DNA from: Tetraselmis striata
Taxonomy: Eukaryota; Chlorophyta; Chlorodendrophyceae; Chlorodendrales; Chlorodendraceae
Assembly: GCA_006384855.1 (NCBI GenBank)
Contig: VCJN01003192.1
Coordinates: 108,950 to 172,949 of the forward strand
DNA length: 64,000 nucleotides
Direction of reading: 5' to 3'
The position numbers and the translations under genes were made by a program. This document shows, one piece after another, positions 49,067 to 57,906 of the stretch (its first letter is position 1; each line of letters starts with the position of its first letter). Below the pieces are notes generated by a model. It was not told the origin of the DNA, ran no database searches, and saw only the letters and a program-made list of their open reading frames with translations.

Positions 49067-51760
49067 TTAACGCCCCGTAACCGGCGCGTCGCGACCGGTA
49101 GAAGAAGGACGGAAGGGAAGGCGGAAGAGCATCACGCTCCAGGGCGGCGGCCCGACGCCCGCGCGGCGCCCGAGCAGCCCGGGAAAGAACAGATCGCGGG
49201 AAGGAGGGTAGTGCAGTACCTCTGTAGCCATCTCGTGTAGCTGCTGGAGCCAAGGGCGGCCGTGCCAGGCCGGGGCGACCACGGTCGCCGCGGCCCCCGA
49301 TTGCTGCAGCTTTAGCACCAGATCGTCCAGCAGCTGCCAGGGGGGATTGCACCAGTTCACTTCGGCGCGCCACGTGGCGTCCGACTGGGCCAAGGAGTCC
49401 ACCGCCTCGGTACCTGGGACCGTCCACCGGGAGTTGTACCGAGGTAACAAGGCGTTCTCCATAGTTGCGAATCGGTCGACCGTATGAGGTCCCCAGATGC
49501 GATCGACGTACCGGAATATACGAGGATTGATCATCCAATCGGAAAAGTCCTTCTCTCGCGAAAGCTTGTCCGCCCATGCGTTCGCCGCAGACCGAATGTA
49601 CCGTACTCGTAAACGAATATCGTGTACATCCAGCAAATACCATAGCTTGCGAAGTTCCGCCATAAGCACCGGTGACCGAGTAGTCAAATTGGACAGGATA
49701 TGCACCACCGCCTGATTGTCCTCGTACAAAAGTACGCGGCGCCCCATCAGCCGTGGCAAAAATGACTGTATGGCGAGACGTACCGCTTTGAGCTCCTTGT
49801 ACGTTATATGACGTCGACGATCCTCCTCGTACCAATATCCGCGTGCCTCCGTAGTTTCGCACGGTACCGCACCCCAGCCGTACTGGCTGGAGTCCGTGTG
49901 CAGATAGGCTGTCTCCACCGGGCGCAGAATCGGTGCGCCGTTGTGGCGCGTGGGAACATCGCGCCACCACTCCAAATCGCGAATGAGCTGACGCGTCAGA
50001 ACGACCGTGCCGCTCGGAGAGGAGCATCGGCCCAGGACGGTGTGCGCCTCGCGGAGGTAGAAACGTGCCGGAGGCATCGCGAGGTAGAGGAACTGGCCCT
50101 GCCCGGCGAGAGACGCAAGGAGTTTGGCCTGCGCGTGGCGGCGGCGGCGCGCAGCGATGCACAGGAGGTCGCGGGCCAGGTTGGAGAGCCGACGCAGTTT
50201 CGCCGCTGGGGCGCGGAACTGCATAGTGACCAGGTCCAAGTCCATGCCTAAGTGCTGCAGCTGCTGGGTGGGCTCGGGGTGCGCCTTGGTGGGGTGCTTG
50301 GCCAGGCCCAGGCGCCCCCATAGTCGCTCGACCTCGGCCCGTAGGCGTAGAGCCAGCTGGCGCGACGGTGCCAGAAACATGAAGTCGTCGATGAACGGTA
50401 GGAGGCAAACGCCGCGCGCCTTGCGGCGACGCAAGCGTCGACGGAAGGGCCGGCCGTAGCTGCTGTAGGTCGCGAAGTCTGGTTGACGCAGGTAGCGCAC
50501 CATGACCGCCATCAGAGTGCAGAAGTAGTAAGGGCTTAGCGACCAACCCATGGGGAGGGCCGCGAAGCGCCACAGGGTGCCACGTACGTTGATCGTAAAG
50601 AAGTCGCGGACGTCCTCCCGCAAGCCCAGGGCGTAGTAGCCGTCCTGCAGGTCGAAGGAAAACGCCCAGTCGCCGCGTTTCGCCAGGTACCGCAGGCGAC
50701 GCAGAGTTTCGAATCGCATGGAATAGACCGCGCAGTAAGAGTTTAGATGGCGCAGGTCTATTACAAGGCGCCACTGGTTGCATCCCGGCTTTGGTACTAG
50801 GAAGACTCGCGACACGTAGTGCTCGCGCACGCCAGGTTCTAGCGCGCCGACTGTTACTAGTCGCTGGCTCTCCCGCTCCCACCACTCGAGCTGCTGAGGC
50901 GTAGCGTCCTGTAGAGAGACGCCCCGGTGGAAAGGCGTGGGCGCCGCGCCAGAGAAAGGTAGCGGCACTCCCTCGCGAACCCACCGGAGCACGCGCCCGC
51001 TCGCCCCGATTCGCCGCCACTCCCGCCAGTTCTGCCGCACGCGATGGCGCAGAAACGTGGAGGGGCGTGGTAACGAAGCGGAACGGCGGGCCGCACCGTC
51101 AGGCCTTGCCCTTGCCCTTGCCCTTGTCGGCGTCGTCGGCTGTGGGGCGGAAGTCTGGGCGTGGGCGGCGTCCGGAGGGCCGGCGCCGTCGCGCTCTGGA
51201 TGGTGGCTCGTCGTCGTTGTCCTCCTCCTCGTTGGGGTCTGGTCCCACGCCGAAGCGCTGTTGTACGGCTGCCTTCGCCGCCGCCGTGACGCTGTACTCG
51301 GCCTCGCGGCGCAAAAGCTCGTCGCTGAGCTGCGCCACTGCTTCCGAACCATAGTCCGCGAAACCGGGCTTGAGGAGGCTGCGGCGAACCACCTGTGCGA
51401 CTGTCTTGGTCCGCGCATCCGCATCGTTCGACGCGTTGAGGCGGATAAACGCCAGGAAGTCGCGCCGGTGTTTATTTGAGGCGTCGTAGGCCGCCACGCC
51501 CGCTTCAAGGAGGCGAAGGTCCTCCTCACCAGGGGGCTGCGCCGCGCTTGCCGCTCTCTTAATCGACGCGAGCGCCTCGCAGAGAGCCGCGTGGGCCACC
51601 GCATCGTAGAAGCCAAAGCAGTACAGAGAGCGGTACTGATCCAAAGTGGCCCAGTGCCGACGCGCGATGAGCTGGCGGTGCGTCTCGTCAAATGAGATGT
51701 CGTACAGTTGGGGAATCGGAGAGAGGCCGGGACTGGGCTGGACGGAAAAGCCGGGGCCAA
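49067..51760 (-). CDS. ORF2 of the PAT-like element: reverse transcriptase, RNase H, methyltransferase-like domain
   Basis: About 897 codons. The N-terminal 250 residues are basic and low-complexity and overlap ORF1's 3' half. RT spans VSRVFLVPKPG, WRLVIDLRHLNSY, FSFDLQDGYYAL (motif A), LPMGWSLSPYYF (motif B) and LPFIDDFMFLA (motif C; FIDD instead of YxDD, as in DIRS elements). RNase H follows: YLHTDSSQYGWGA, ITYKELKAV, LYEDNQAVVHILSN and NAWADKLSRE. The last part, VDRFATMENALLPRYNSRW then NWCNPPWQLLDDLV, matches the DAM-methyltransferase-like region of DIRS/PAT elements. No stops interrupt it. Confidence 0.9.
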   Translation of the reverse strand: MAPAFPSSPVPASLRFPNCTTSHLTRRTASSSRVGTGPLWISTALCTALASTMRWPTRLSARRSRRLRERQARRSPLVRRTFASLKRAWRPTTPQINTGATSWRLSASTRRTMRMRGPRQSHRWFAAASSSPVSRTMVRKQWRSSATSFCAARPSTASRRRRRQPYNSASAWDQTPTRRRTTTTSHHPERDGAGPPDAAHAQTSAPQPTTPTRARARARPDGAARRSASLPRPSTFLRHRVRQNWREWRRIGASGRVLRWVREGVPLPFSGAAPTPFHRGVSLQDATPQQLEWWERESQRLVTVGALEPGVREHYVSRVFLVPKPGCNQWRLVIDLRHLNSYCAVYSMRFETLRRLRYLAKRGDWAFSFDLQDGYYALGLREDVRDFFTINVRGTLWRFAALPMGWSLSPYYFCTLMAVMVRYLRQPDFATYSSYGRPFRRRLRRRKARGVCLLPFIDDFMFLAPSRQLALRLRAEVERLWGRLGLAKHPTKAHPEPTQQLQHLGMDLDLVTMQFRAPAAKLRRLSNLARDLLCIAARRRRHAQAKLLASLAGQGQFLYLAMPPARFYLREAHTVLGRCSSPSGTVVLTRQLIRDLEWWRDVPTRHNGAPILRPVETAYLHTDSSQYGWGAVPCETTEARGYWYEEDRRRHITYKELKAVRLAIQSFLPRLMGRRVLLYEDNQAVVHILSNLTTRSPVLMAELRKLWYLLDVHDIRLRVRYIRSAANAWADKLSREKDFSDWMINPRIFRYVDRIWGPHTVDRFATMENALLPRYNSRWTVPGTEAVDSLAQSDATWRAEVNWCNPPWQLLDDLVLKLQQSGAAATVVAPAWHGRPWLQQLHEMATEVLHYPPSRDLFFPGLLGRRAGVGPPPWSVMLFRLPFRPSSTGRDAPVTGR

Positions 51761-52052
51761 TTAAATGAGCCCACTCCTCCCAGACTAAGGAAGGGGCAGC
51801 GGCACTAGGGCCACCGCGCTGGGGCTGGGGCACGGAAACCTGCTCTGCGCGAGCCGGTGCGTCGTGCTGGGAGCTCGCCGCGGCAGCGCTACTAGCGGGC
51901 GCGCGGGGCTCGGTAGGAGTAGAACCACTAGGCCGCTGAAGGTCACTTCATAGGGCTTCCAGAAGCTCCGTAAGCCCCGCGAAACCGGCCTCCAGCGCGG
52001 CGATGCGGTCTTCGGCTAGGCCACTAGGGGCGTCACCGGAGTTGTCAGGCAT
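51099..52052 (-). CDS. ORF1 (gag-like) of the PAT-like element, with one in-frame TGA
   Basis: From the ATG at 52052 the frame encodes MPDNSGDAPSGLAEDRIAAL, a helical start, and meets a TGA at 51950-51948 after about 34 codons. It is then open for some 280 more codons to 51099. The body contains VWEEWAHLIGPGFSVQP and LYDISFDETHRQLIARRHW, and ends in a Lys/Gly/Arg-rich nucleic-acid-binding tail (ADKGKGKGKA). It precedes and overlaps ORF2 (51760). The gag assignment rests on position and composition. A GTG start at 51833 is also possible but less usual in a eukaryote. Confidence 0.6.
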
Positions 52053-52154
52053 ACTGAGCCCTGACAATGCCGTGCGCAGGGCGTCGTGCTAGCGCAGGCG
52101 GATAATATCGACAAGGATCGCTTCCCCTCGCGGCACAGGTGCCGCGCGATTGCT

Positions 52155-52405
52155 GGTGCGTGAAGCGCAACAGCAAAAGGGATGAGCGCTATGGTCTAGA
52201 CAGTTGGCTAAGTAGTAGCTGCAGGCAGGCAGGGAAACAGGTCGGGAGCTGGTGCGGTCGCGAGTCCGCTGCTCACTGTCCCATCCTGGAAGATTCTAGA
52301 CAGAGCCGATGACTGGCTACTGTGCTATATTTTCCAGGTGGTAGTCGTTCGACCGCACAACTCGGTCCGTCGTCTGACTAAACTCAGTTAAGTACTTAAC
52401 AACGA
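52155..52405 (-). repeat. Split direct repeat A1 (251 bp)
   Basis: The 5'-end copy of the PAT-like element's repeat A. Immediately outside (52431) the flanking DNA reads TTAGACAGCGAC, sharing TTAGACAG with the B repeat; it may mark the recombinase crossover site. Confidence 0.95.
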
Positions 52406-52464
52406 CTGAATCAGCAAGCTTGCCCTCTTTTAGACAGCGACTATATAAACGGTTTCTTCTTAAT

Positions 52465-52535
52465 TACATCAGGGCTTTCACAAAAGCGCACTACAAACAG
52501 AACTAACAGCAACTATGAAAGGTTGCCAGCGACTA
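52465..52535 (-). mobile_element. Short retroelement 3' tail fragment
   Basis: CATCAGGGCTTTCACA and the following gcgcactacaaacagaactaac match 28812-28870 and 53230-53275. It sits just outside the PAT-like element's A1 repeat, so that element inserted into or beside older retroelement debris. Confidence 0.7.
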
Positions 52536-52823
52536 TACGGTAGTCCAAGTATGTGCCGTAAAATGATGCTGTAAAAAGGGGTCGCCGCGGTGCGGGGGCA
52601 GTCCGCCGACCCGGGGCCCGGCGTCCGTCGACGGACGGGCGACGGTCGAACGACGGCGTCCGGCGTCCGGTGCCGGTACAGGCGGCGGGCATGGCGATTC
52701 GCGCCGTGCCCGCCCCGTAGACCTGACGACCGGCCCGACCTGCGCGGCCTCGTGCGGGACGATGCGGGCCGCCTGTAGGCGGCTTGTACTGTATTGCTGA
52801 TCTTGTTGTGCTGCTTTTTTTTG

Positions 52824-52868
52824 GGGGGGGGGGGGGGGGGCGGGGGGGGGGGGGGGGGGGGGGGGGGG
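52824..52868 (+). repeat. Poly-G tract, about 45 nt with one C
   Basis: The longest G homopolymer in the window, directly preceded by a T run (CTTTTTTTTG). It lies in retroelement debris. Confidence 0.95.
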
Positions 52869-53059
52869 TAATACAACTTTTAGCGGTGGGTTGGGTACTG
52901 ACCTTTTTGTAATGCACACCAGTAGTCAGCGGCCCGCTTTTACGCGGCTTGCAGATTAAAGCGGGTTATTAATCTGTTTTACAAATTAATACTTCTCTTA
53001 AAAAATAAATTACTGACAAATCGAACGCTAAAAGCAGTATTACCCGGAACAACAGTATT

Positions 53060-53115
53060 ACAAGATCAATAACACTACAAGCCGGCTAAAAGCGGCCCGC
53101 ATCCCGCACCAGGCT
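53060..53115 (-). repeat. Third copy of the non-LTR hairpin tail
   Basis: AAGCGGCCCGCATCCCGCA and the flanking stem (GCCG-cttttagc-CGGC on the minus strand) match the tails at 20690 and 38100. Only the tail is left here. Confidence 0.7.
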
Positions 53116-53214
53116 CAACCCAAGAGGTAGCTAGGGGCACCTCCACAAATCCCCAGCGCGAAGCGCCGCTTAGTGAGATATGATATAAAATAGCTTAGGG
53201 GGGCTCTCCTCTCC

Positions 53215-53480
53215 CATTTTAATCATTACATCAGGGCTTTCATAATGCGCACTACAAACAGAGCTAACGGCAACTATGAAAGGTTTCCAGCAAAAGAGAG
53301 ACATAAGCCTGAAACCAAGCAAGGTCGAGCAGGAGGCCAGGGAGCCAAGAACCAAGGAGGAGCCAAGGGAACCACGAAGTCGCTTAGCTGCCAGGAACCA
53401 AAGGGACCACCGCCCCGGGGTAGGCTATCAGCCGCGGCGAGGACGCTTGCGGCCCATAATAACCCGGGCCATAGCATCTC
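53215..53480 (-). mobile_element. Retroelement tail copy related to 28.8 kb
   Basis: Around 85 percent identical by eye to 28820-29035, from CATCAGGGCTTTCA through GACATAAGCCTGAAAC to ccgccccggggtaggc. It has no coding part. The neighbouring inverted-terminal element begins immediately after (53478). Confidence 0.75.
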
Positions 53481-56234
53481 TCCTTTCCTAACGACCGCTT
53501 TTCATCCGGCTACATGTGTTGTTGAGTGGTACGGGATACTAGTTCACCCGTCGTTGCACCCGCGTTCGTGTGCAGCACGAGTACACATAAAGCAGTAGTC
53601 GCAACAGCTGCGTGTGCCATCTTCCGGTTTCGCTGTGTTACACACAGCGATTAATTGCATGTCCCGTAACATGTTGCGGGCAAGGTTACTGGTTGTTTCA
53701 AGAGCAATGCTCATTATCCGTGTGTGTTATTCTCATCCGTAGGTACGTCCGTGCGTCACCATGCCAAATGGAGATGAAGACCCCGATGCCGAACCGACGC
53801 TCGAATCGCTTCAACCAAACATGCATAGTCGCTATCGAGTCTATATATTATTGCTGCTCGAGCTCACACGACGCTGGCTCAATTGTCGGCTCGTGGACGG
53901 GGCACATGTATGGCTATGGGTCCGGGCAGCGCGTCGCGGGACAAACGGTATGCAACGGGGGAGCCGTAGTGCGCCCCAAACTGCTAAAACCAACCTAGAG
54001 CGGCCGTGTCAGTTCAAAATCCGCGAATGACGAGGACAATAACCTCGCGGTGCCACAGCTACTGCAAAGAGCATAGCATGGTTACGAGGACGTTCGGCCG
54101 GTCAGCCGGGTGCATGGGCTCTTCCCAGCATTGCGCACTGACATAATGAATGACTACCTCAAGCAGGATGACCGGCGTCTGCCGGCTCGAGAGTACAATT
54201 GGATGACGTGTTTCGGGGCTCACACTGCCGCCCTCGTCGTGGCTCTCGACGAGCTGCTACCCTACATTATTCCAGCTACTCATCAATCGAAGCTTCGCCC
54301 CTTACCATGCGCGCGCTCGCAACCACGCCGAGGCCATCGACAAGGCGTTTCGTTTCCCCGTCAAGCCTTCCGGCGGAGGCCCAACGAGATCAGGGGTGTT
54401 GTGCACCGTGATTATGGGGTGGACGACGAGCGGCGGGCTCGGCATTTTCAGCCCGTGGCGGAGAATTTGGGCTCTGCAGTTTTCGGTGACCAAATGCGCG
54501 ACTACGAGCGCAGGGTTTTCGAGGCGGCAGCGTCAAGGCCACCGCCAGTACTCGTGTGGCGGCGACGCTCGCAAGTCACGGGACTGGACGCGGGCGTGGC
54601 GGCGGTCGTGGGCGTGGCCGCGAATGAAGTGGAATATGAGTGACGTCAAAGCTGCTGGCGCTTTTCGAGTCCACCTTTCCGTGAGTACCGCCGGACAATG
54701 TAACTTGACAGCTCAACCGTACGGGATGATTGAGCGGGCCTGACCCCCCTACCCTATATACATACTTCATTAATAGGATGTTCCTCAGTACAATAGTACT
54801 TCTTATGGCCGCAGCCGAGTGCGGCTCAGCCATCCGCACACATTGCACATGTTGACAGTCTGCCGTACCATTTCATACATGCGTCCATCGGTTATTACTC
54901 TGCATGTTACAACTTGTTCGCAACGACCCGCATTCGCGCTTGTACGTGACGCACGAGACAGGCGCTACGAGCCTGACGGGCGCCCGGGGCGACCCTCCTA
55001 CCAGAACATTGCCCCGCAAACCCGTACTAGTACTCAAGGTAACCGGTCCAGCAATTACCGTCCAACAATCTGCAAACTCAACGGCTGCGGCCAAATCGTT
55101 TGCCGACATGGCCCGACCCCATGTTACCACGTCGGTCAGACGTCGCAAATACGTGACTGACGAGCCGGAAGGTCTCCGTCGCCCCTTGGGCGGGTTCGCT
55201 CCGGACCCGTCTACATGAAGCGTTCGGCTCGCACGAGCTGTTGGTGCAGCGCGCACTCGACCTTCTTTCTAGCGCGCACTCGACCTCCTCACCGCCCAGA
55301 CTCTGCGGAGCTACTCCGGCAAGCCGGCTCAGTTCGCCGAGTTCTGCCACGACTCGTAGAACATCACCCACGGATACCGTCGTTCGGTGCGTCGCTTGGA
55401 TCGGTGAGCTCGCGGGGCCACATTGGGCCAAGTCGCTGCAGCCCTACCCGAGTGTCGATCATCAACACGTTCTTCGAAATGCATTACAACATCGACCCCA
55501 TCGCTAAAGACACTCTGCACTTCACCGCCGCGCGTCGTGGCATGGAACTCAGGCAACGCCGCCTTGAGGCTGTCGCTATGAGGGTCCCATTGCCCGCCGA
55601 TGTCGCTTACTCATTTGTCGAGCGTGTCGAGTCAATTTTTTTTGCTCTCCCCGCTCCCTTGAGTACCAATACGACTTCAGGGCCGTCCCCATGGCCGCGG
55701 TCGTCAACTTGATGTTTTCGCCCGGGGCATACTGGTGTATCCTGCCGAGTGCGGGACGTGCACGTCGATTCGTACAACATCACCTTGCAGGTATGCCGCG
55801 AGAAGGGCCACGCCGGCCGGCATGGCCCCAACGGCCGACGACCACTGGCGCTTGATGATGGAAAACAGCATGCACAGCCTTTTGGCAAATAATAGCTCAA
55901 CTTGAAACCTGAGAATATCCTCACATGGCCTATTGACATTGATTTCAATAAGTTGAGTCAGTTTTGCCAAAAAATCCGCGCATGCTGATAACACTGTCAA
56001 AAGCCGGATGTGGGCAGGAACGTTAAGTGAAAGCGTGGAGGGAAAACGGAGTCAGAAGGGCGCTATGTGTACCACAGCGAAACTGAAAGATGGCGGGCTC
56101 ACCTGTTGCGGTTGCTTTCATGTCTACTTGTCCTGCACACGAACGGGCGTATGCAACGACAAGTGAATTAGTATTCCGTACCACTTAGCGGCACACGTAG
56201 CCGGAAAAGCGATAATGAGGGAAGGAAAAGCCCC
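53478..56234 (+). mobile_element. Internally deleted tyrosine-recombinase element with inverted termini, copy I
   Basis: The left end (53478-53650) is an imperfect inverted repeat of the right end (56066-56234); CGGCTACATGTG...GTGGTACGGGATACTAGTTC pairs with the reverse complement of the right terminus. Inside, reading +, are a gag-like segment (54110-54643, e.g. HRDYGVDDERRARHFQPVAE then GDQMRDYERRVFEA), a basic segment (54904-55218) and the N-terminal half of a tyrosine recombinase (55215-55700: INTFFEMHYNIDPIAKDTLH, VPLPADVAYSFVE). The catalytic half and any reverse transcriptase are missing, and frames are broken. Inverted termini plus this protein order suggest a non-autonomous DIRS-like derivative. 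Confidence 0.65.
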
Positions 56235-56384
56235 ATAAACTAGTTTAGATCATTTCAAATTGAGTTTGGGTTTGCTAGGAAGAGCGAACGAAGAGAGCGG
56301 TAAATTGACGAAGCAGAGTTAGCGCCATGTGACGTAGCGGGCACCGGGAAGGCCACCGCTGCGGAGTCGTGCTGGACTTGGAAG

Positions 56385-56800
56385 TGGCGTAGGGGCGCGA
56401 TGTGGCCGAAGAAGAATCACACGCCAGGTGTCGAAGGGAGGACGTTGGGGTCGTTACAGTCCAGAACGACTACGTCGGAGTGGTCGCCCACCCGTCTTGG
56501 TTGCACATGTGTGACAACGGGGCTGTCATGCACAACCTCCCCGCAACCGATGTGCTGGTCCATGTCGCACGTCGGGGTTGGGAGGCGGAAGCCCATAGCC
56601 GGGAGAGTGTCTGGTTACAAAGAAGTGAGCAGGCCCGGAGCGCCAAACGCCTATATGGCTGGCGCGATGCGGTGCCCGCGGCGCGTGCGTAGCGCGGTGC
56701 TCGTACCACTCAGATATGAGCTAAAGTACTAATACGCATACCCTAGCTACATTGTCTGGTGTACAGCAGTGACAGCAATACTGGTGTCAACATCCCCTCC
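56385..56800 (+). repeat. Dispersed repeat, copy 1 of 3
   Basis: GAGAGTGTCTGGTTACAAAG, agtgagcaggcccggagcgcc and ACCCTAGCTACATTGTCTGG recur at 57343-57615 (near-identical) and, more diverged, at 61930-62130. No coding potential is conserved among copies. Confidence 0.8.
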
Positions 56801-57342
56801 CAATGTCGCAACGGGATGCGTCAAGCAAGAGTTTCGGCTGCTAGCGCTAGTCGCTAGCCTAGAGGCAGCCCGCCATGCCCTGACCTCGGCGTGGATCGGC
56901 ATGTCCTCTAGGGAGTCTGACTGCGCCGGCTGTCGAGCGGATAAAAGTCGCGGGTGGCCACTTCTCTTTGGCGCTGGTGTGCCGAGCTTCACATACGACT
57001 TCATACTAGTCGACGAGCGTTGCCCGAATTTTCCAGTCGGCCGAGCCGAGAATATCTTCGGGCGGGAACTGCGGTACGCGGCAGTCGCTGGCGTCGTGGT
57101 ACCTGGCGTGGGAGCCCGTACAGGGCGGTCGCTGGCGTCATGGTAGCCAGCGTCCGGGTGTGCGCTTTAGATGTACGTAGGTGCGCAAACAACCTGTCGA
57201 GTGTCGAGGCCCCTTTCTGGCTACGGTGGTCTCGGTTTTACGTCCGGGCTTCCCGCCCAGACGGACTTCCTGCGAGGTCTAGCGTCGGACCATTCTCACT
57301 AGTGTCCGACATAGGCTGTAGAGGGCCCATAACCTGTCATGC

Positions 57343-57615
57343 GCAACCTCCCCGCAACCGACGTGCTTGTCCATGTCGCACATCGGGGTTGAGAGGCGGA
57401 AGCCCATAGCCGGGAGAGTGTCTGGTTACAAAGAAGTGAGCAGGCCCGGAGCGCCAAACGCCTATATGGCTGGCCCGATGTGGTGCCCGCAGCGCGTGCG
57501 TAGCGCGGTGCTCGTACCACTCAGATACGAGCTAAAGTACTAATACGCATACTCTAGCTACATTGTCTGGTGTACAGCAGTGACACCAACACTGGTGTCA
57601 ACATGGGCTCTAATG
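57343..57615 (+). repeat. Dispersed repeat, copy 2 of 3
   Basis: More than 90 percent identical by eye to 56532-56790, starting at CAACCTCCCCGCAACCGA. The two copies lie between the inverted element copies I and II. Confidence 0.8.
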
Positions 57616-57906
57616 GAGTTAGCAACAAAGGTTGCACATATGCGATGGCTGTGACGTGTGCATGAAGTGCCGGCAAGGGGGAGCACCGACGAGACGAACG
57701 GCCGTAGAGAGCCTATCCGGCATTGTATCAGCAGTCCATGGTTTTAGAGTGCTCGCTAGGGGTGGCCGCCCAGTAGTCAGTCTCGGCCTAGGCAGCAGGG
57801 ACCGGGGCGGCAGACTGGGCGTTGTCGATCAAGCGGTGCAGGAGACGGGCGGCACAAGGGTGCTCAGACACTAGGGGTTTGGGGGGGGGGGGGGGGGGGG
57901 GGGGGG

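Larger units (their letters stand above)
47497..52405 (-). mobile_element. PAT/TOC-like tyrosine-recombinase retrotransposon (DIRS order) with split direct repeats
   Basis: Read on the minus strand, the order is A1 (52405-52155), gag-like ORF1, ORF2 with RT-RNase H-methyltransferase-like domains, tyrosine recombinase, B1 (47863-47836), A2 (47835-47585) and B2 (47524-47497). A1 and A2 are 251 bp and appear identical; B1 and B2 are 28 bp and identical. This A1-ORFs-B1-A2-B2 split-repeat plan is known from PAT elements and Chlamydomonas TOC elements. Identical A repeats and long open frames suggest a recent insertion. ORF1 has one in-frame stop in its N-terminal part, so this copy may be crippled or use another start. 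Confidence 0.9.

Noticed and set aside
49000..51020. N-terminal 690 codons of the frame that continues upstream from the recombinase
   Set aside because: They overlap a well-supported RT/RNase H frame and have no domain; treated as a by-product of composition, though listed as a weak finding.
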